Part shown: piece by piece, positions 1 to 8,984 of the stretch | Layout of the letters: the number at the start of each line of letters is the position of its first letter | How positions within the stretch are numbered: the stretch's first letter is position 1 | IMG/VR virus record: IMGVR_UViG_3300035698_009921 | Location: 1-36,812 of that record | Source of the DNA: a virus | Direction: 5' to 3' (one strand) | Length of the DNA stretch: 36,812 nucleotides | Notes under the pieces: generated by a model | Database searches by the model: none | What the model saw: only the letters and a program-made list of their open reading frames with translations | What the model was told of the DNA's origin: nothing | Translations under genes and position numbers: made by a program

Positions 1-2330
1 ATGGTGGTAATGCTATTATTAATGGAGGAGCAAAGGGACTTAAATTTGCTGGAGGAGTTGATGGTGTTGACGGATTTGTATTAATTGGTTCGGCAGATAC
101 TCAATCAACTTTATTTGGATATGGTTCTCCTTTGAGTATTGATTCTGATGGAGATTTAACAACAACAGGAACAGGAACTTTTGGAAGTTTACTTGTTGAT
201 AAAATATATATTAATGATGATGATATTTATACAGCTAACGCAGCAGCAAACTTAGATGCAGATGATATTAATATCACTACAGGTAATGGTGGAGAAAGTA
301 GTCCTGGCGGTAGTGCTTATGATGGTGGAGATGTTAATATTACATCAGGTAACGGTGGAACAGTAGGTCCAGGTCTTGCAGGTAACATTAATTTATTAAC
401 AGGAACAGGTGATACTTGCGGTGCTATTACTATAAAAACAGGTGCTGGTGGAGCTACTGCTGGTAACATAACTATACAATCACAAAATTCTGCAACAAAC
501 GATTTAGGAGAAGTCCATATTAAAGGAACAGTTTATGGGGGTGATGCAGGTGTATTATATTTACAAGAAGATGGTGGGGGAACAGTCATTGGTGATAATG
601 GAGCACACGCAGGAATAAAAGTATATGTTCAAGGTGATACTGGTGGAGTTGTTGATAGTCCTTCAGTATGTCAATTTATAGCAAGCACAGCACGTGGAGG
701 TGGCGCATCTGCTGATGGTGGAGATACAATATTTGAAGCTACAGGTGGAGGAATTGCAACAGAAGGTAATTATGATGGTGGTGATGGAGGAGATATAATC
801 TTTAATCCAGGTATTGCTGGTATTCCTTTTGGTACTGGTTCTGCGGGAAGTATTGGTAATATTTTACTTAATGGACAAGTAATTGGTTCAACTAATATAT
901 CAGTAGGAACATCATCTCCTTCCGCAGGATTTAGAGGAACAGGAGATATTTATGCAACAAGTGGAATTAAAGCTATGGAAGGTTTATATTCAGAAGCAGT
1001 TGCTTTTGGTGCAGGATTAGAGGTAGGGGATAATGCTTTAGTAACTACTTATACAAATGCATCGAATGGCGATGCCTCATTAGTAGCATCTACACAAACA
1101 CTTACAGATTCTCATGCAAGTTTTACTTCTGCTTATATAGGACAGTTTATTAAAATTATCAGTTCAACTCCAAGTTTTACAGGTGCAACAGGAGAGATAG
1201 TAGCAGTACCAAGTGGGACAACTATTGTAATAAGTTTCGCTACAGCAGGTGGAACTGCAGTTTCTGACTCATCAGCTATGAGTTTTATTATCTATCCTCA
1301 ACCTAATTTCTTTGTTGGTGATAATGGAGATATTCATGCTAGTGTGGGAGAAAATCAAGATGCGTCATTTAAAATAAACTCACCTTATGGCGCTAATGAC
1401 CATTCAATACATGCAGTTGTAACAGCAGGAATTAATGGACATTGTGGATTTGATATGGATATAGACGCACATACTTATGGTGGCGTATCAGGATATTGTC
1501 TTAATTATGATGCTACAGCTTATGTAGCTGGAATAACTGGACAAGGCATTAATATGATTATTAATAATTCAGGTGCAACTGGTGGAGATTTACATGGAAT
1601 AGATGTAGCTGTAACTGATACGGCAAATACTGATATGGAAACAGTAGCAGTGGGTTCAGGACCAGGTGTAGATGTAATTCATCAACATTTAGGTACAGCA
1701 GCAGCAATAGTTTCAGCGTTTACTTACGATTTAAGTACAACAACATATACAGATGTTACTACAGCTTTTGGTTCAACAGGAACAAATGTTCAGATGTTTA
1801 CTGGAGATAATGATGAAGTTTTAATAGGTTCATTAACAAAATTTGACCAAGTTAATGTAATATTATCTGTAAATTCAAGTACAACAATAGCTCCAACATT
1901 TGAATATGTGATAGAAGATGATAGTTGGACAACATTCACACCATCAGATGATACTGCAGGATTACAGAATAGTGGAACTATGAGGTTTGATAGTGATAAT
2001 TTAACTTCTTGGGCTATGAAAACAGTAAACGAAGTAACAGGTGGCGCAGTTGCAGGAAGTACAGATTATTATTGGATTAAAATAACAAGAACAAGAAATA
2101 ATGTTGCTACACCTCCAACTGAAAGTACAATAAAAGTTACAACTACAGGTACGTTCCATACTTGGGATAAAGAGGGTAGATTAGGTATTAAAACATTTAA
2201 TCAAGCAGCAGAACCAACAACAACAGATTTACCAGCTGATTTGTTTTGTTTCTGGACTGATACAGATGATAGTAAATTATATATTTGTTACAATCATGGT
2301 GGAACAATTAAGACCACTGAAATGACATAA
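1..2330 (+). CDS. Fibre-like structural protein, 5'-truncated by the window edge
   Basis: The reading frame is open from base 3 with no stop, so the gene begins upstream and the TTG at 132 is not a real start; about 775 residues are visible. The first 280 residues are very rich in Gly, Asn, Asp and Thr in short GG/GN-rich repeats, as in beta-helical or collagen-like phage fibres. The middle is Ala/Gly/Thr-rich with predicted beta strands. The C-terminus carries a pattern common at the ends of phage fibre proteins: a WTDTDDSKLYICYNHGG-like strand pair. It probably forms a virion-surface fibre for receptor contact. Codons are unusually T-ending (GGT, GAT, GCT, ATT) compared with the capsid genes downstream, which suggests separate acquisition. 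No enzymatic motif was recognised. A head fibre is an alternative to a tail fibre. Confidence 0.6.
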   Translation, partial: GGNAIINGGAKGLKFAGGVDGVDGFVLIGSADTQSTLFGYGSPLSIDSDGDLTTTGTGTFGSLLVDKIYINDDDIYTANAAANLDADDINITTGNGGESSPGGSAYDGGDVNITSGNGGTVGPGLAGNINLLTGTGDTCGAITIKTGAGGATAGNITIQSQNSATNDLGEVHIKGTVYGGDAGVLYLQEDGGGTVIGDNGAHAGIKVYVQGDTGGVVDSPSVCQFIASTARGGGASADGGDTIFEATGGGIATEGNYDGGDGGDIIFNPGIAGIPFGTGSAGSIGNILLNGQVIGSTNISVGTSSPSAGFRGTGDIYATSGIKAMEGLYSEAVAFGAGLEVGDNALVTTYTNASNGDASLVASTQTLTDSHASFTSAYIGQFIKIISSTPSFTGATGEIVAVPSGTTIVISFATAGGTAVSDSSAMSFIIYPQPNFFVGDNGDIHASVGENQDASFKINSPYGANDHSIHAVVTAGINGHCGFDMDIDAHTYGGVSGYCLNYDATAYVAGITGQGINMIINNSGATGGDLHGIDVAVTDTANTDMETVAVGSGPGVDVIHQHLGTAAAIVSAFTYDLSTTTYTDVTTAFGSTGTNVQMFTGDNDEVLIGSLTKFDQVNVILSVNSSTTIAPTFEYVIEDDSWTTFTPSDDTAGLQNSGTMRFDSDNLTSWAMKTVNEVTGGAVAGSTDYYWIKITRTRNNVATPPTESTIKVTTTGTFHTWDKEGRLGIKTFNQAAEPTTTDLPADLFCFWTDTDDSKLYICYNHGGTIKTTEMT

Positions 2331-2344
2331 ACGAGGCAAGAAAA

Positions 2345-2740
2345 ATGAAAAGACTAAACATGAATCTAGAATTGAACAAAGAAGTATCAGAACAATTAGC
2401 AAAAGAAAAAGAAATACATAAAGACGCAATAACAGAACCAGTAGAACTTGCAAAAATATGGATAAAGAAAGCTATCCAAAACGCATGTGTTAAACCAAAA
2501 CTTGGACAGAATGGACTACAACCTACAGTGAATCCTTCAATGGAAGAGCATGATAAGTTCGTCAAGGTAAGTAACTGTTTAATGAGTGCAAAAGATGGTA
2601 TAGCTGTAATTGAAGATGATACTTTTAAATGGCTAAAATCAAAATATGAAGAAGCACAATTGCCAATGCAATCAGGTATTTCAGATATACTTATTGCAAT
2701 ACGAAACAAAATAAATGAAGCAGAAGTAGATAAAAAATAA
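2345..2740 (+). CDS. Small helical phage protein of unknown function
   Basis: A 131-aa charged, mostly helical protein starting 14 bases after the fibre-like gene; GAGGCAAG lies just upstream of the ATG. The central part has an E-DDTFKWLK-like segment and the last 30 residues form an amphipathic helix. Small helical proteins of this size often follow tail or fibre genes in phages, but I recognise no family. The next gene begins three bases after its stop, so the two are probably co-translated. No signal peptide or membrane segment is visible. Confidence 0.6.
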   Translation: MKRLNMNLELNKEVSEQLAKEKEIHKDAITEPVELAKIWIKKAIQNACVKPKLGQNGLQPTVNPSMEEHDKFVKVSNCLMSAKDGIAVIEDDTFKWLKSKYEEAQLPMQSGISDILIAIRNKINEAEVDKK

Positions 2741-2743
2741 TAA

Positions 2744-3241
2744 ATGAAACAATTTATCGAACTTGAAAGAGACTTGAAGTCAAATGAGGAGTTTAGAGAA
2801 CTCGCAATGGACATAGCTCAAACTATATTCACGAAGAGTCAAGAGAACCTTATTGAACCAATGCCATGGGGAGACAAAAACAATCCCCAGAAACGACATC
2901 CAAAACCAACAAAAATAACCGATCAGAGTTTAATTCTATTAAGTGGAGTCCCACCTTACTGGGAAAGTGGAACAGTTCTGGCTATACGATATGACGCAAT
3001 ACATTCTTCATGGGTAGAATACGGAACACCACCACACGCAGTAAGCGAAAAAGGCGTACAATCAATCCAGCAATGGGTAAAAAGAAAACTTGGCAAACGA
3101 GGAGAAAAAGAATCTCGGAGATTTGCAGACAGGATAGCATGGAAAATCAGAAAATACGGAATGGACCCTCATCCCTTTGTAAGACCGGCAGTAGATGCAA
3201 CAGCACAGCAATTCAAGATGGTCAAAATCACAATGGAATAA
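2744..3241 (+). CDS. HK97 gp10-like head-tail/neck protein
   Basis: This 165-aa protein shows hallmarks of the HK97 gp10-like family: a helical N-terminus, a central WVEYGTPPH motif (about residue 89) and a C-terminal DPHPFVRPAVD motif (about residue 143). Family members sit at the neck between connector and tail and help complete the head-tail joint. The ATG comes three bases after the previous stop. Its place upstream of the prohead protease is unusual, because gp10-like genes normally lie between the connector and tail tube genes, which here are about 17-20 kb downstream. It could instead be a minor virion protein that borrowed this fold. Family assignment is fairly secure; exact role is inference. 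Confidence 0.7.
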   Translation: MKQFIELERDLKSNEEFRELAMDIAQTIFTKSQENLIEPMPWGDKNNPQKRHPKPTKITDQSLILLSGVPPYWESGTVLAIRYDAIHSSWVEYGTPPHAVSEKGVQSIQQWVKRKLGKRGEKESRRFADRIAWKIRKYGMDPHPFVRPAVDATAQQFKMVKITME

Positions 3242-3243
3242 CC

Positions 3244-3258
3244 AAATATTTAAATATT
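3244..3258 (+). promoter_or_regulatory. Archaeal TATA box (AAATATTTAAATATT)
   Basis: A palindromic TTTAAATA-type box starting just after the gp10-like stop codon and about 37-51 bases before the ATG at 3295, the right spacing for a start site near 3280. The same motif recurs before the genes at 6399, 13425, 20073 and 22881. Confidence 0.65.
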
Positions 3259-3294
3259 AGATTACATGGGATAAGAAAGGAGGCAAACAATATA

Positions 3295-3606
3295 ATGAAG
3301 GGAGATGGAAATGGGAACTTAACCATACCAGGTTGGTTCTTAGCAGTGATAATAATCGGAATAACAGTGATAAGCTCGGTGGCATCCGTTGTCGCAGTAG
3401 GAACGACATTAAAAAACAATGTAGATTCCCTGCAAAAAGAGTGGGACATAGCAGGACCACTCCACACAGAAACCATAAAAGAAATGAAGGATGACCTTCA
3501 ACAATGTGAAACAACAGATGTGATGATCATAACCAAGCTGGAAAACATCGAGAAAAAAATAGACCAACTTGATGAGAAACTTGAAAGATTACAGGGTGCA
3601 AAATGA
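3295..3606 (+). CDS. Small membrane protein with coiled coil
   Basis: I start this gene at ATG 3295 because AAAGGAGG lies just before it and a TATA box lies 37-51 bases upstream; the frame is open further upstream but overlaps the gp10-like gene. The 103-aa product has one hydrophobic helix at about residues 13-36 and then a long coiled coil (about 45-102, with LENIEKKIDQLDEKLERL). This layout recalls phage membrane-associated lysis or tail-assembly accessories such as XhlA-like proteins, though those carry the helix at the other end. Its stop overlaps the protease start by four bases (ATGA). Function unknown. Confidence 0.65.
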   Translation: MKGDGNGNLTIPGWFLAVIIIGITVISSVASVVAVGTTLKNNVDSLQKEWDIAGPLHTETIKEMKDDLQQCETTDVMIITKLENIEKKIDQLDEKLERLQGAK

Positions 3607-4877
3607 ACTTCTTAAACGAAATAATAAAAACAGGAAAACCAAAACAATTCCCAAAAGACGAAATTCTCAACGAAGATGACAGACTGGTAAGAAGCTGGAT
3701 GTCCGTAGAAATCAAAGACAAGCAGGGAGACATCATACCGGTGTCTGCAATCAAGAAAGTCCTGAACACATGGTTCAAAAGAGGAGCAACAATGATTGAC
3801 CAGCACACCAACAGACCAATAGGGAAAGGACTGAACTGGCAAGAGAAAGAACACCCAGCAACAGGCAAACAAGGAATCGTTCTGGATTATCAAGTATTCA
3901 AAGATTACAGTATCGATGACAATGTCTGGAATGAAATCAAAGATGGAAAGCGAACCGGACTAAGTATCGGTGGTAGATCCTTATCAGCTCCAACAATGAA
4001 AAAGGATGGAGACACAGGAGAGATGGGTAAATATCATAAAGCAATCGAACTGTACGAAGTCAGTCCAGTAGATGCACCAGCAAACCAACTATCCAACACA
4101 ATCTCACTTAATTATATGGCTAAATCACTAAAAGAAGAAGACTCTGAGAAGCTCCTTAAAGATTTACAAAAAGGATATTCAGGAGAAATCGAGAAGCCAT
4201 TCGCAGGATTTGAAAACTTCGAAGCGTGCACATTAGCACAAAAAGAGAAGGGCCACAATGAAGATGCAGCAACAAGAATCTGTGGATTCATTATGCACAA
4301 AACAGAGAAGAAATTCATGAAGCCAAAGGATCAAGAATCTAATGAAGAAGAAGTTCAGAAGGAAGTCGGTCCAGGAGGACATGTCCCAGACAAGACAGGA
4401 CCACATGGTGCTGGAGAAGGTCCAGGAGAAGGAAAAGCAGATGGCAGTGGATTAATTGAAGAGAAGAAAATCAAAAAAGAGATGGTACCAGGAGGAATTG
4501 CCGAAGGCAAAACTATCAAGGACCTCGAAACCAAATACAAATCAACCGAAGACGAGATAACAACACTACTCGCCCAAGGAATAAAAGTAGAACGAGAACA
4601 TACAGATGATGACAAGGTAGCACAAGAGATTGCCATGGACCATCTTTGGGAAGACAAGGAATACTATACTAAGCTCAAATCAATTGAGAAAGCAGACATT
4701 AAGAAATGTCACATTAGAAAAGCAGATATTAAGAAGGAATGGGCAATAGATTTTTTAAAAGATATTGACGAATCATTCGAAGAAAAAGGAGGATACAAGA
4801 TGTCCAAAAACAAAAGAACAAAATACACTTATACCAACAAGGGATGGCCTGACGAGTTTGTCAAGTCCGTCAACTAA
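3603..4877 (+). CDS. Prohead serine protease, XkdF-like, with two extra C-terminal modules
   Basis: Residues 1-170 resemble the XkdF/S78-type prohead protease: MIDQHTNRPIGK with probable catalytic His68, GLSIGGRS with Ser121, and VSPVDAPAN near Asp157. Such enzymes cleave scaffold and capsid N-termini during head maturation. Downstream come a FENFEAC/CGFIMHKTEK Cys-pair module (about 199-236), a Gly-rich GPHGAGEGPGEGKADGSGL linker (about 266-284) and a DUF5661-like segment (about 293-360; VPGGIAEGK and EHTDDDKVAQEIAMDHL). At 424 aa it is about twice a minimal prohead protease. It overlaps the upstream gene by four bases and abuts the downstream one. The protease call is solid; roles of the C-terminal modules are unknown. 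Confidence 0.8.
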   Translation: MNFLNEIIKTGKPKQFPKDEILNEDDRLVRSWMSVEIKDKQGDIIPVSAIKKVLNTWFKRGATMIDQHTNRPIGKGLNWQEKEHPATGKQGIVLDYQVFKDYSIDDNVWNEIKDGKRTGLSIGGRSLSAPTMKKDGDTGEMGKYHKAIELYEVSPVDAPANQLSNTISLNYMAKSLKEEDSEKLLKDLQKGYSGEIEKPFAGFENFEACTLAQKEKGHNEDAATRICGFIMHKTEKKFMKPKDQESNEEEVQKEVGPGGHVPDKTGPHGAGEGPGEGKADGSGLIEEKKIKKEMVPGGIAEGKTIKDLETKYKSTEDEITTLLAQGIKVEREHTDDDKVAQEIAMDHLWEDKEYYTKLKSIEKADIKKCHIRKADIKKEWAIDFLKDIDESFEEKGGYKMSKNKRTKYTYTNKGWPDEFVKSVN

Positions 4878-6338
4878 ATGCCGAAATCAGCAACAATAGA
4901 GAAAGGTAAGACTTATCTTGCACCAGGACAAACAGCACCTCAAGGAGCCAAAGTCCAGCAAGGAGCTCGTGGTGGAAAATACTACGAAGAAGGAGCTGGT
5001 GGAAAAGAATCAACACCAAAAGAGAAGCCTGAAGCGAAGACAGAAGCAAAACCAAAAAGGAATGAGAAGGCTCCACCAGGCAAAATCAGCTTTAATAAAC
5101 TTAATCGATTATTTGATGAAGGCAAACTCTCAGAAGAAGAATTTAAATTATTAAGCTCAGGAGAGAATGTACATCATAACGAAAAAGACACTCAATCTGA
5201 AGGATCCAAAGAAAGCCCAAAAAGCTGGGGATACGATGAAGGAAGCAAGACCGAATCCGAAGACTTCAATGGAGACAAAGTCGGAGTAGGAAGCAAAGTA
5301 AAAGTTCATCCAGAACTAACAACAGACCCAGCAGACCACAAAGGCGATGAAGGAATCGTTGTAGGAGTCAACAAGGATGGAGACGTTCTAATCGAATTTA
5401 ACGAAGGGAAAAAATATGGAGCATACACCCCAGACTCAGTAATTGGAGAGGGAGGGGATGAATCACAAGGTTTGTCACGAAAAAAAGAACAAGAACTAAG
5501 ACAGCAACATCCTCAATCTTATGATGCACTTGAAGCAGCACAAGCAATTGTTAAAAACCCAAGAATGGCTTCTGAAACAGTAGGTTCTATAGCAGAGAAA
5601 TACTATAACCCAGCATTAAAAACAGCAATGGAATACACTACAAATGAAAAAGAAAAAGAAATCCTACAGGATGCAATCGCTATGAATGACAAAGAAGATT
5701 CTAATAACCCAGAATCAGACAAGAAACCTAAGACCGAAGCACCAAATGGAAAACACTGGGCAGACAAAAGCAATCATGGAAAGGATCCTCGATTAAAAGA
5801 AGTTAACGAATCGGACTTGGACCCAATCGAGAGCAAACAACTCAAGGACATGACTGCAAAAGGAACAGAGAGAAACGATGCACTTCAAGTTATAATCAAT
5901 TCATCAGAAGGAGATTCAAGTCAATTAAGCGATCAACTTGCAGACATCGGAGAAGCACAGGATTCAGAAGTAAAAGAGGAAAACAAGAAGCCAGAAGATT
6001 CCTCTGGATTTAATTTTAAAAATATCAAATCAAAACTTAAAGAAATAAATTCTTTGGTAACTGGCAAAGAATTAATAGATGCAGCATCAGTAGCTTCTAA
6101 ATTAAGCCAAGAAACAGGGTCAAAGGGACCAATAGAGATGGATGATTTATCTGCACATTTGAAATCAATTGCAAGTAAAGAAGGACCACTTACAGGAAAC
6201 GCAATATCATTCGTAAGAAATTACATCAAAGACATAGAAGGTTGGATAAGCAGAAAAGAATCATCCAACAAAAACAAGTCAATGGACACCAATATAATGA
6301 AAGAATTGCTCAAACCAGCATCAAAACAAAATATTTAA
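4878..6338 (+). CDS. Disordered minor head protein with SH3-like domain
   Basis: A 486-aa acidic, Lys/Glu/Ser-rich, mostly low-complexity protein whose ATG immediately follows the protease stop. Near the N-terminus is the motif APQGAKVQQGARGGKYYEE (about residues 20-38), a short module I recognise from archaeal virus and phage head proteins. Residues about 130-190 form an SH3/KOW-like barrel (VGVGSKVKVHPE, then GDEGIVVGVNKDGDVLIEF). The C-terminal 130 residues are helical. Position between protease and capsid suggests a head protein or scaffold component, possibly a protease substrate. No catalytic motif was seen. The stop codon lies inside the TATA box of the next transcription unit. Confidence 0.6.
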   Translation: MPKSATIEKGKTYLAPGQTAPQGAKVQQGARGGKYYEEGAGGKESTPKEKPEAKTEAKPKRNEKAPPGKISFNKLNRLFDEGKLSEEEFKLLSSGENVHHNEKDTQSEGSKESPKSWGYDEGSKTESEDFNGDKVGVGSKVKVHPELTTDPADHKGDEGIVVGVNKDGDVLIEFNEGKKYGAYTPDSVIGEGGDESQGLSRKKEQELRQQHPQSYDALEAAQAIVKNPRMASETVGSIAEKYYNPALKTAMEYTTNEKEKEILQDAIAMNDKEDSNNPESDKKPKTEAPNGKHWADKSNHGKDPRLKEVNESDLDPIESKQLKDMTAKGTERNDALQVIINSSEGDSSQLSDQLADIGEAQDSEVKEENKKPEDSSGFNFKNIKSKLKEINSLVTGKELIDAASVASKLSQETGSKGPIEMDDLSAHLKSIASKEGPLTGNAISFVRNYIKDIEGWISRKESSNKNKSMDTNIMKELLKPASKQNI

Positions 6339-6343
6339 ATATA
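6331..6343 (+). promoter_or_regulatory. Archaeal TATA box overlapping a stop codon
   Basis: ATATTTAAATATA spans the TAA at 6336-6338 of the preceding gene and lies 56-68 bases before the ATG at 6399. It probably drives the scaffold-like/capsid pair, which needs high expression. Confidence 0.65.
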
Positions 6344-6398
6344 AGAATGAACAGTAGTATACTAAATGTATACAAAAACTACCCCGGAGGTAATCTAA

Positions 6399-6998
6399 AT
6401 GAAAAAAGAAGAATCAGATGAAGAAGCCAATCCTAAGACCAGATTGGACGATATGGAAGATAATATTAAGTCCATGAAAAAAGGAATTGAAGCTCTTTCT
6501 AAAATGCTTACAGCAAAACTTGCAAAAGAAGATACTGAGGAAAAAGACGAAAAACCAGAACCAAAAGAAGAACCAGAAGAAGAAAAAATCGACAAGAAGA
6601 AAGAAGTAGGCACAACCGAAGTTCCAGTAAAGAATGAAGGTACACCTAAACCAGGACAAAACAATGTCAAAATCCCTCAAGCTCCAGTAGGAGAAACAGA
6701 CGAAACTGCAAAACCAGAAGGAGACAAAGGAAATGTTGAATTTGTCGCAAAGATGGTCGAAGCAAGAGCACAAGAGATCGTCAAAAGTATGGGAATCACA
6801 AAAACTACAACACCAAGAACACAACATGGCGCTGTAGACATCACAAAGAATGATACAAAAAAGGCCGAATTCGCAATGGACCTATTAAAACGAGCAAAAG
6901 AAGGAACACTTTCGACTGCTGACATGAATAGGGAAACCAAAGACTTTGTCAAGAGCGAATATGAACGAAGAATATCAAGCGTTCTTGGAGGTAACTAA
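6399..6998 (+). CDS. Scaffold-like acidic protein preceding the capsid gene
   Basis: A 199-aa, Glu/Lys/Pro-rich protein directly upstream of the major capsid gene, preceded by CCGGAGG. Residues 1-45 form a coiled coil (DDMEDNIKSMKKGIEALSKML), followed by a disordered Pro/Glu/Lys linker and a helical C-terminus (about 112-199) ending EYERRISSVLGGN. A coiled-coil, disordered, helical protein in this position is typical of scaffolding proteins that guide procapsid assembly and are then cleaved or expelled. An alternative is a capsid-associated delta-domain-like protein. The call rests on position and composition, not a recognised family. A GGAGG inside its end serves as the capsid gene ribosome binding site. 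Confidence 0.55.
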   Translation: MKKEESDEEANPKTRLDDMEDNIKSMKKGIEALSKMLTAKLAKEDTEEKDEKPEPKEEPEEEKIDKKKEVGTTEVPVKNEGTPKPGQNNVKIPQAPVGETDETAKPEGDKGNVEFVAKMVEARAQEIVKSMGITKTTTPRTQHGAVDITKNDTKKAEFAMDLLKRAKEGTLSTADMNRETKDFVKSEYERRISSVLGGN

Positions 6999-6999
6999 G

Positions 7000-8205
7000 A
7001 TGAGCGGCGAAATAATTAAAACCATAGAAGACATGGAAAAGATTTATTACAGTGCAGCAGGACAATCTTTCCTAAATTCAGATGACATGATGAGTCCAAT
7101 GTTAATGAAAAACGATGCACCAGTAATCACAACCACAACTGGAGTATATAATGCAGTGTACGGAGCACAGGCTTGGGTACAACTTAACATGGAAGCAAAC
7201 ACAGTTGGATTCTTACCAAAGAACCCATGGGCAAGATCAGGATGGAGAGTAATCACAGCACGATCTAATACCGAACCTTATGGTGGAGTAGCAGAAACAG
7301 CATCACTTCCAGACACAACTAAGCCAACATTCGCAGAAGTCAGCACTAAGCCAAAACTAAGTGCAGTAACATTCGAAACTGGCGAGATTCAAGAATACTT
7401 AGCAACCCAAGGTGGGGACGACGCATTCGCAGCAATGTCAGATATGAGAACATATATGGCAGTCGAGCATAAGGAAGACTTGAACAAACAGTTAAATACT
7501 GAAGGTGGAACACTTGCATCATACAACTTCGAATCAATGGATAGGGTATGTTCAAACTATGCAGAATTATCTAACAAGTCATCTGACCAGAGCACAGCAA
7601 TAGGTGCTGGCGATTTGGATATCTATAGCCTTGACAAAGATGGTGGAGCAACATTCGCAGATGCATACGTATCTCAGACAGCAACTTCTGGAACAATGAG
7701 AAGCCTAACTGATGGATTATTAAACAGCCTTCTACAGAACACCCTATCAAACGGTGCAAACCCAGACGGTCAAATAATCCAAACAGGATATGACGCATGG
7801 AGTTCTATCAACCAGTTATACGACCCACAAGTCAGATATAACTTGATTGGAGCAGCACAAGTTCAACCAGGAGTAAACGGAATCAAGACCCTAAAAGGAA
7901 CTGGAGTAGGACTAACAGTAGCAACATTATTCAACAAGCCAATAATCCTGTCTAAGAACACAGTAGCAGAAACTGGTGGAATAAGCAGAATCTACATGGT
8001 AGATATCAGCAACCCTGAAGGATTCGACTTGCCAAGATTAGGTATGAAAGTTGCTAAACCAACCCAATACTTCGAAGCAGGAATGAACCAAGGAACTCCG
8101 TTCCCAGTAGACAAGTTCAGTACAAAAGGAATGTATAGAACTATGGGCGAGTTAATCTGTACTTTCTTCAAAGCACAGGGTAAAATCCGAGACTTGAACG
8201 CTTAG
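7000..8205 (+). CDS. Major capsid protein, HK97-fold type
   Basis: I choose ATG 7000, one base after the previous stop and eight bases after GGAGG, rather than the in-frame ATG at 6946 inside the scaffold-like gene; this gives 401 aa. The position after protease and scaffold, the length, the helical N-arm, the Gly/Ala/Thr-rich composition, an E-loop-like region (about 75-110, with TEPYGGVAETASLPDTTKP) and the C-terminal half (LIGAAQVQPG, GLTVATLFNKPIILS) fit HK97-fold major capsid proteins of archaeal caudoviruses. Its codons are strongly biased (GGA, GCA, AAC, ATC), as expected for a highly expressed gene. A T-rich terminator follows. Confidence 0.75.
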   Translation: MSGEIIKTIEDMEKIYYSAAGQSFLNSDDMMSPMLMKNDAPVITTTTGVYNAVYGAQAWVQLNMEANTVGFLPKNPWARSGWRVITARSNTEPYGGVAETASLPDTTKPTFAEVSTKPKLSAVTFETGEIQEYLATQGGDDAFAAMSDMRTYMAVEHKEDLNKQLNTEGGTLASYNFESMDRVCSNYAELSNKSSDQSTAIGAGDLDIYSLDKDGGATFADAYVSQTATSGTMRSLTDGLLNSLLQNTLSNGANPDGQIIQTGYDAWSSINQLYDPQVRYNLIGAAQVQPGVNGIKTLKGTGVGLTVATLFNKPIILSKNTVAETGGISRIYMVDISNPEGFDLPRLGMKVAKPTQYFEAGMNQGTPFPVDKFSTKGMYRTMGELICTFFKAQGKIRDLNA

Positions 8206-8215
8206 AAATAAGCAA

Positions 8216-8233
8216 TTTTTATTTTTTTATTTT
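8216..8233 (+). terminator. T-tract terminator after the capsid gene
   Basis: The runs TTTTTATTTTTTTATTTT start 10 bases after the capsid stop, matching archaeal oligo-T termination without a hairpin. TTTAAATT at 8231-8238 could also act as a weak TATA box for 8267, but the leader would then be very short. Confidence 0.5.
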
Positions 8234-8266
8234 AAATTAATAACGATCCAAGGAGGCACGAAAGAA

Positions 8267-8941
8267 ATGAGCACAAAAATCCGATTAATAAACATGACGT
8301 CAGGGTGTGACTGTAGAACATATTCAGCACCAAGTGGCCTATCATACGAATTCTATATGGGAAGATTTACTGAAGTTAAAGATTCAGCAGATGCTCTTCA
8401 CTTTTTAAATGCAGCAAACGGAACAGCATTTGAAGTAGAGAAAGGACCAGTAAAGAAAGCTATTGATGCATTAAAGAAACTCATCAAAGAAAAAGTCGTA
8501 GACGAAGAAAAAGCACCAGACGAATCAGGAATCCTCGATACAGACCCAGACGCACCAATTGACGCAATAGATCCAAGTGAACCAACTGCGGATGAAACAG
8601 TAGCAGAAATCCCAGAAGGGGATCAGAATGACAATCCCAAAAAGGATGATGAAGAAAAAGCAAAATGTCCTATTTGTGGGGGAATGAATGTACATTATCA
8701 AGATGGTTGCTTGGATTGTAAAGAAGCAGAATCCAAAAAGGTAGTGGATGATGAAAAGAAAGAAGTGTTATTCACACATGAAGGATTAAAGGCACTCAAC
8801 GGAAAACAACAATCTTTTTTAATCAAATCAACAACAACAACTGCAATACCAAGATTAGAATCTGGTAAAATTGAATTATTGCTCAAGCTTCAAACAGAAG
8901 GAGCAAATCTCGTAGAACTTTTAAAAGGCTACGTAAACTAA
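8267..8941 (+). CDS. Acidic protein with zinc-ribbon, probable virion-associated
   Basis: A 224-aa protein with AAGGAGG 10 bases before its ATG. Residues 1-60 look like a small folded domain (GCDCRTYSAPSGLSYEFYMGRF), followed by an acidic disordered stretch (about 80-130). A zinc-ribbon-like CPICGG...CLDC knuckle lies near residues 134-151, and the last 50 residues are a helical domain (HEGLKALNGKQQSFLIK). It lies between capsid and decoration genes, so a head role is plausible but unproven. No family was recognised. Confidence 0.6.
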   Translation: MSTKIRLINMTSGCDCRTYSAPSGLSYEFYMGRFTEVKDSADALHFLNAANGTAFEVEKGPVKKAIDALKKLIKEKVVDEEKAPDESGILDTDPDAPIDAIDPSEPTADETVAEIPEGDQNDNPKKDDEEKAKCPICGGMNVHYQDGCLDCKEAESKKVVDDEKKEVLFTHEGLKALNGKQQSFLIKSTTTTAIPRLESGKIELLLKLQTEGANLVELLKGYVN

Positions 8942-8984
8942 ATTAAACCAGTAAACACTGACGATAAGATAGGAGGAAAGCAAA

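Noticed and set aside
2308-2814. Minus-strand open frame of 168 codons
   Set aside because: Lies opposite two well-supported plus-strand genes and encodes a Ser/Phe-rich shadow product.
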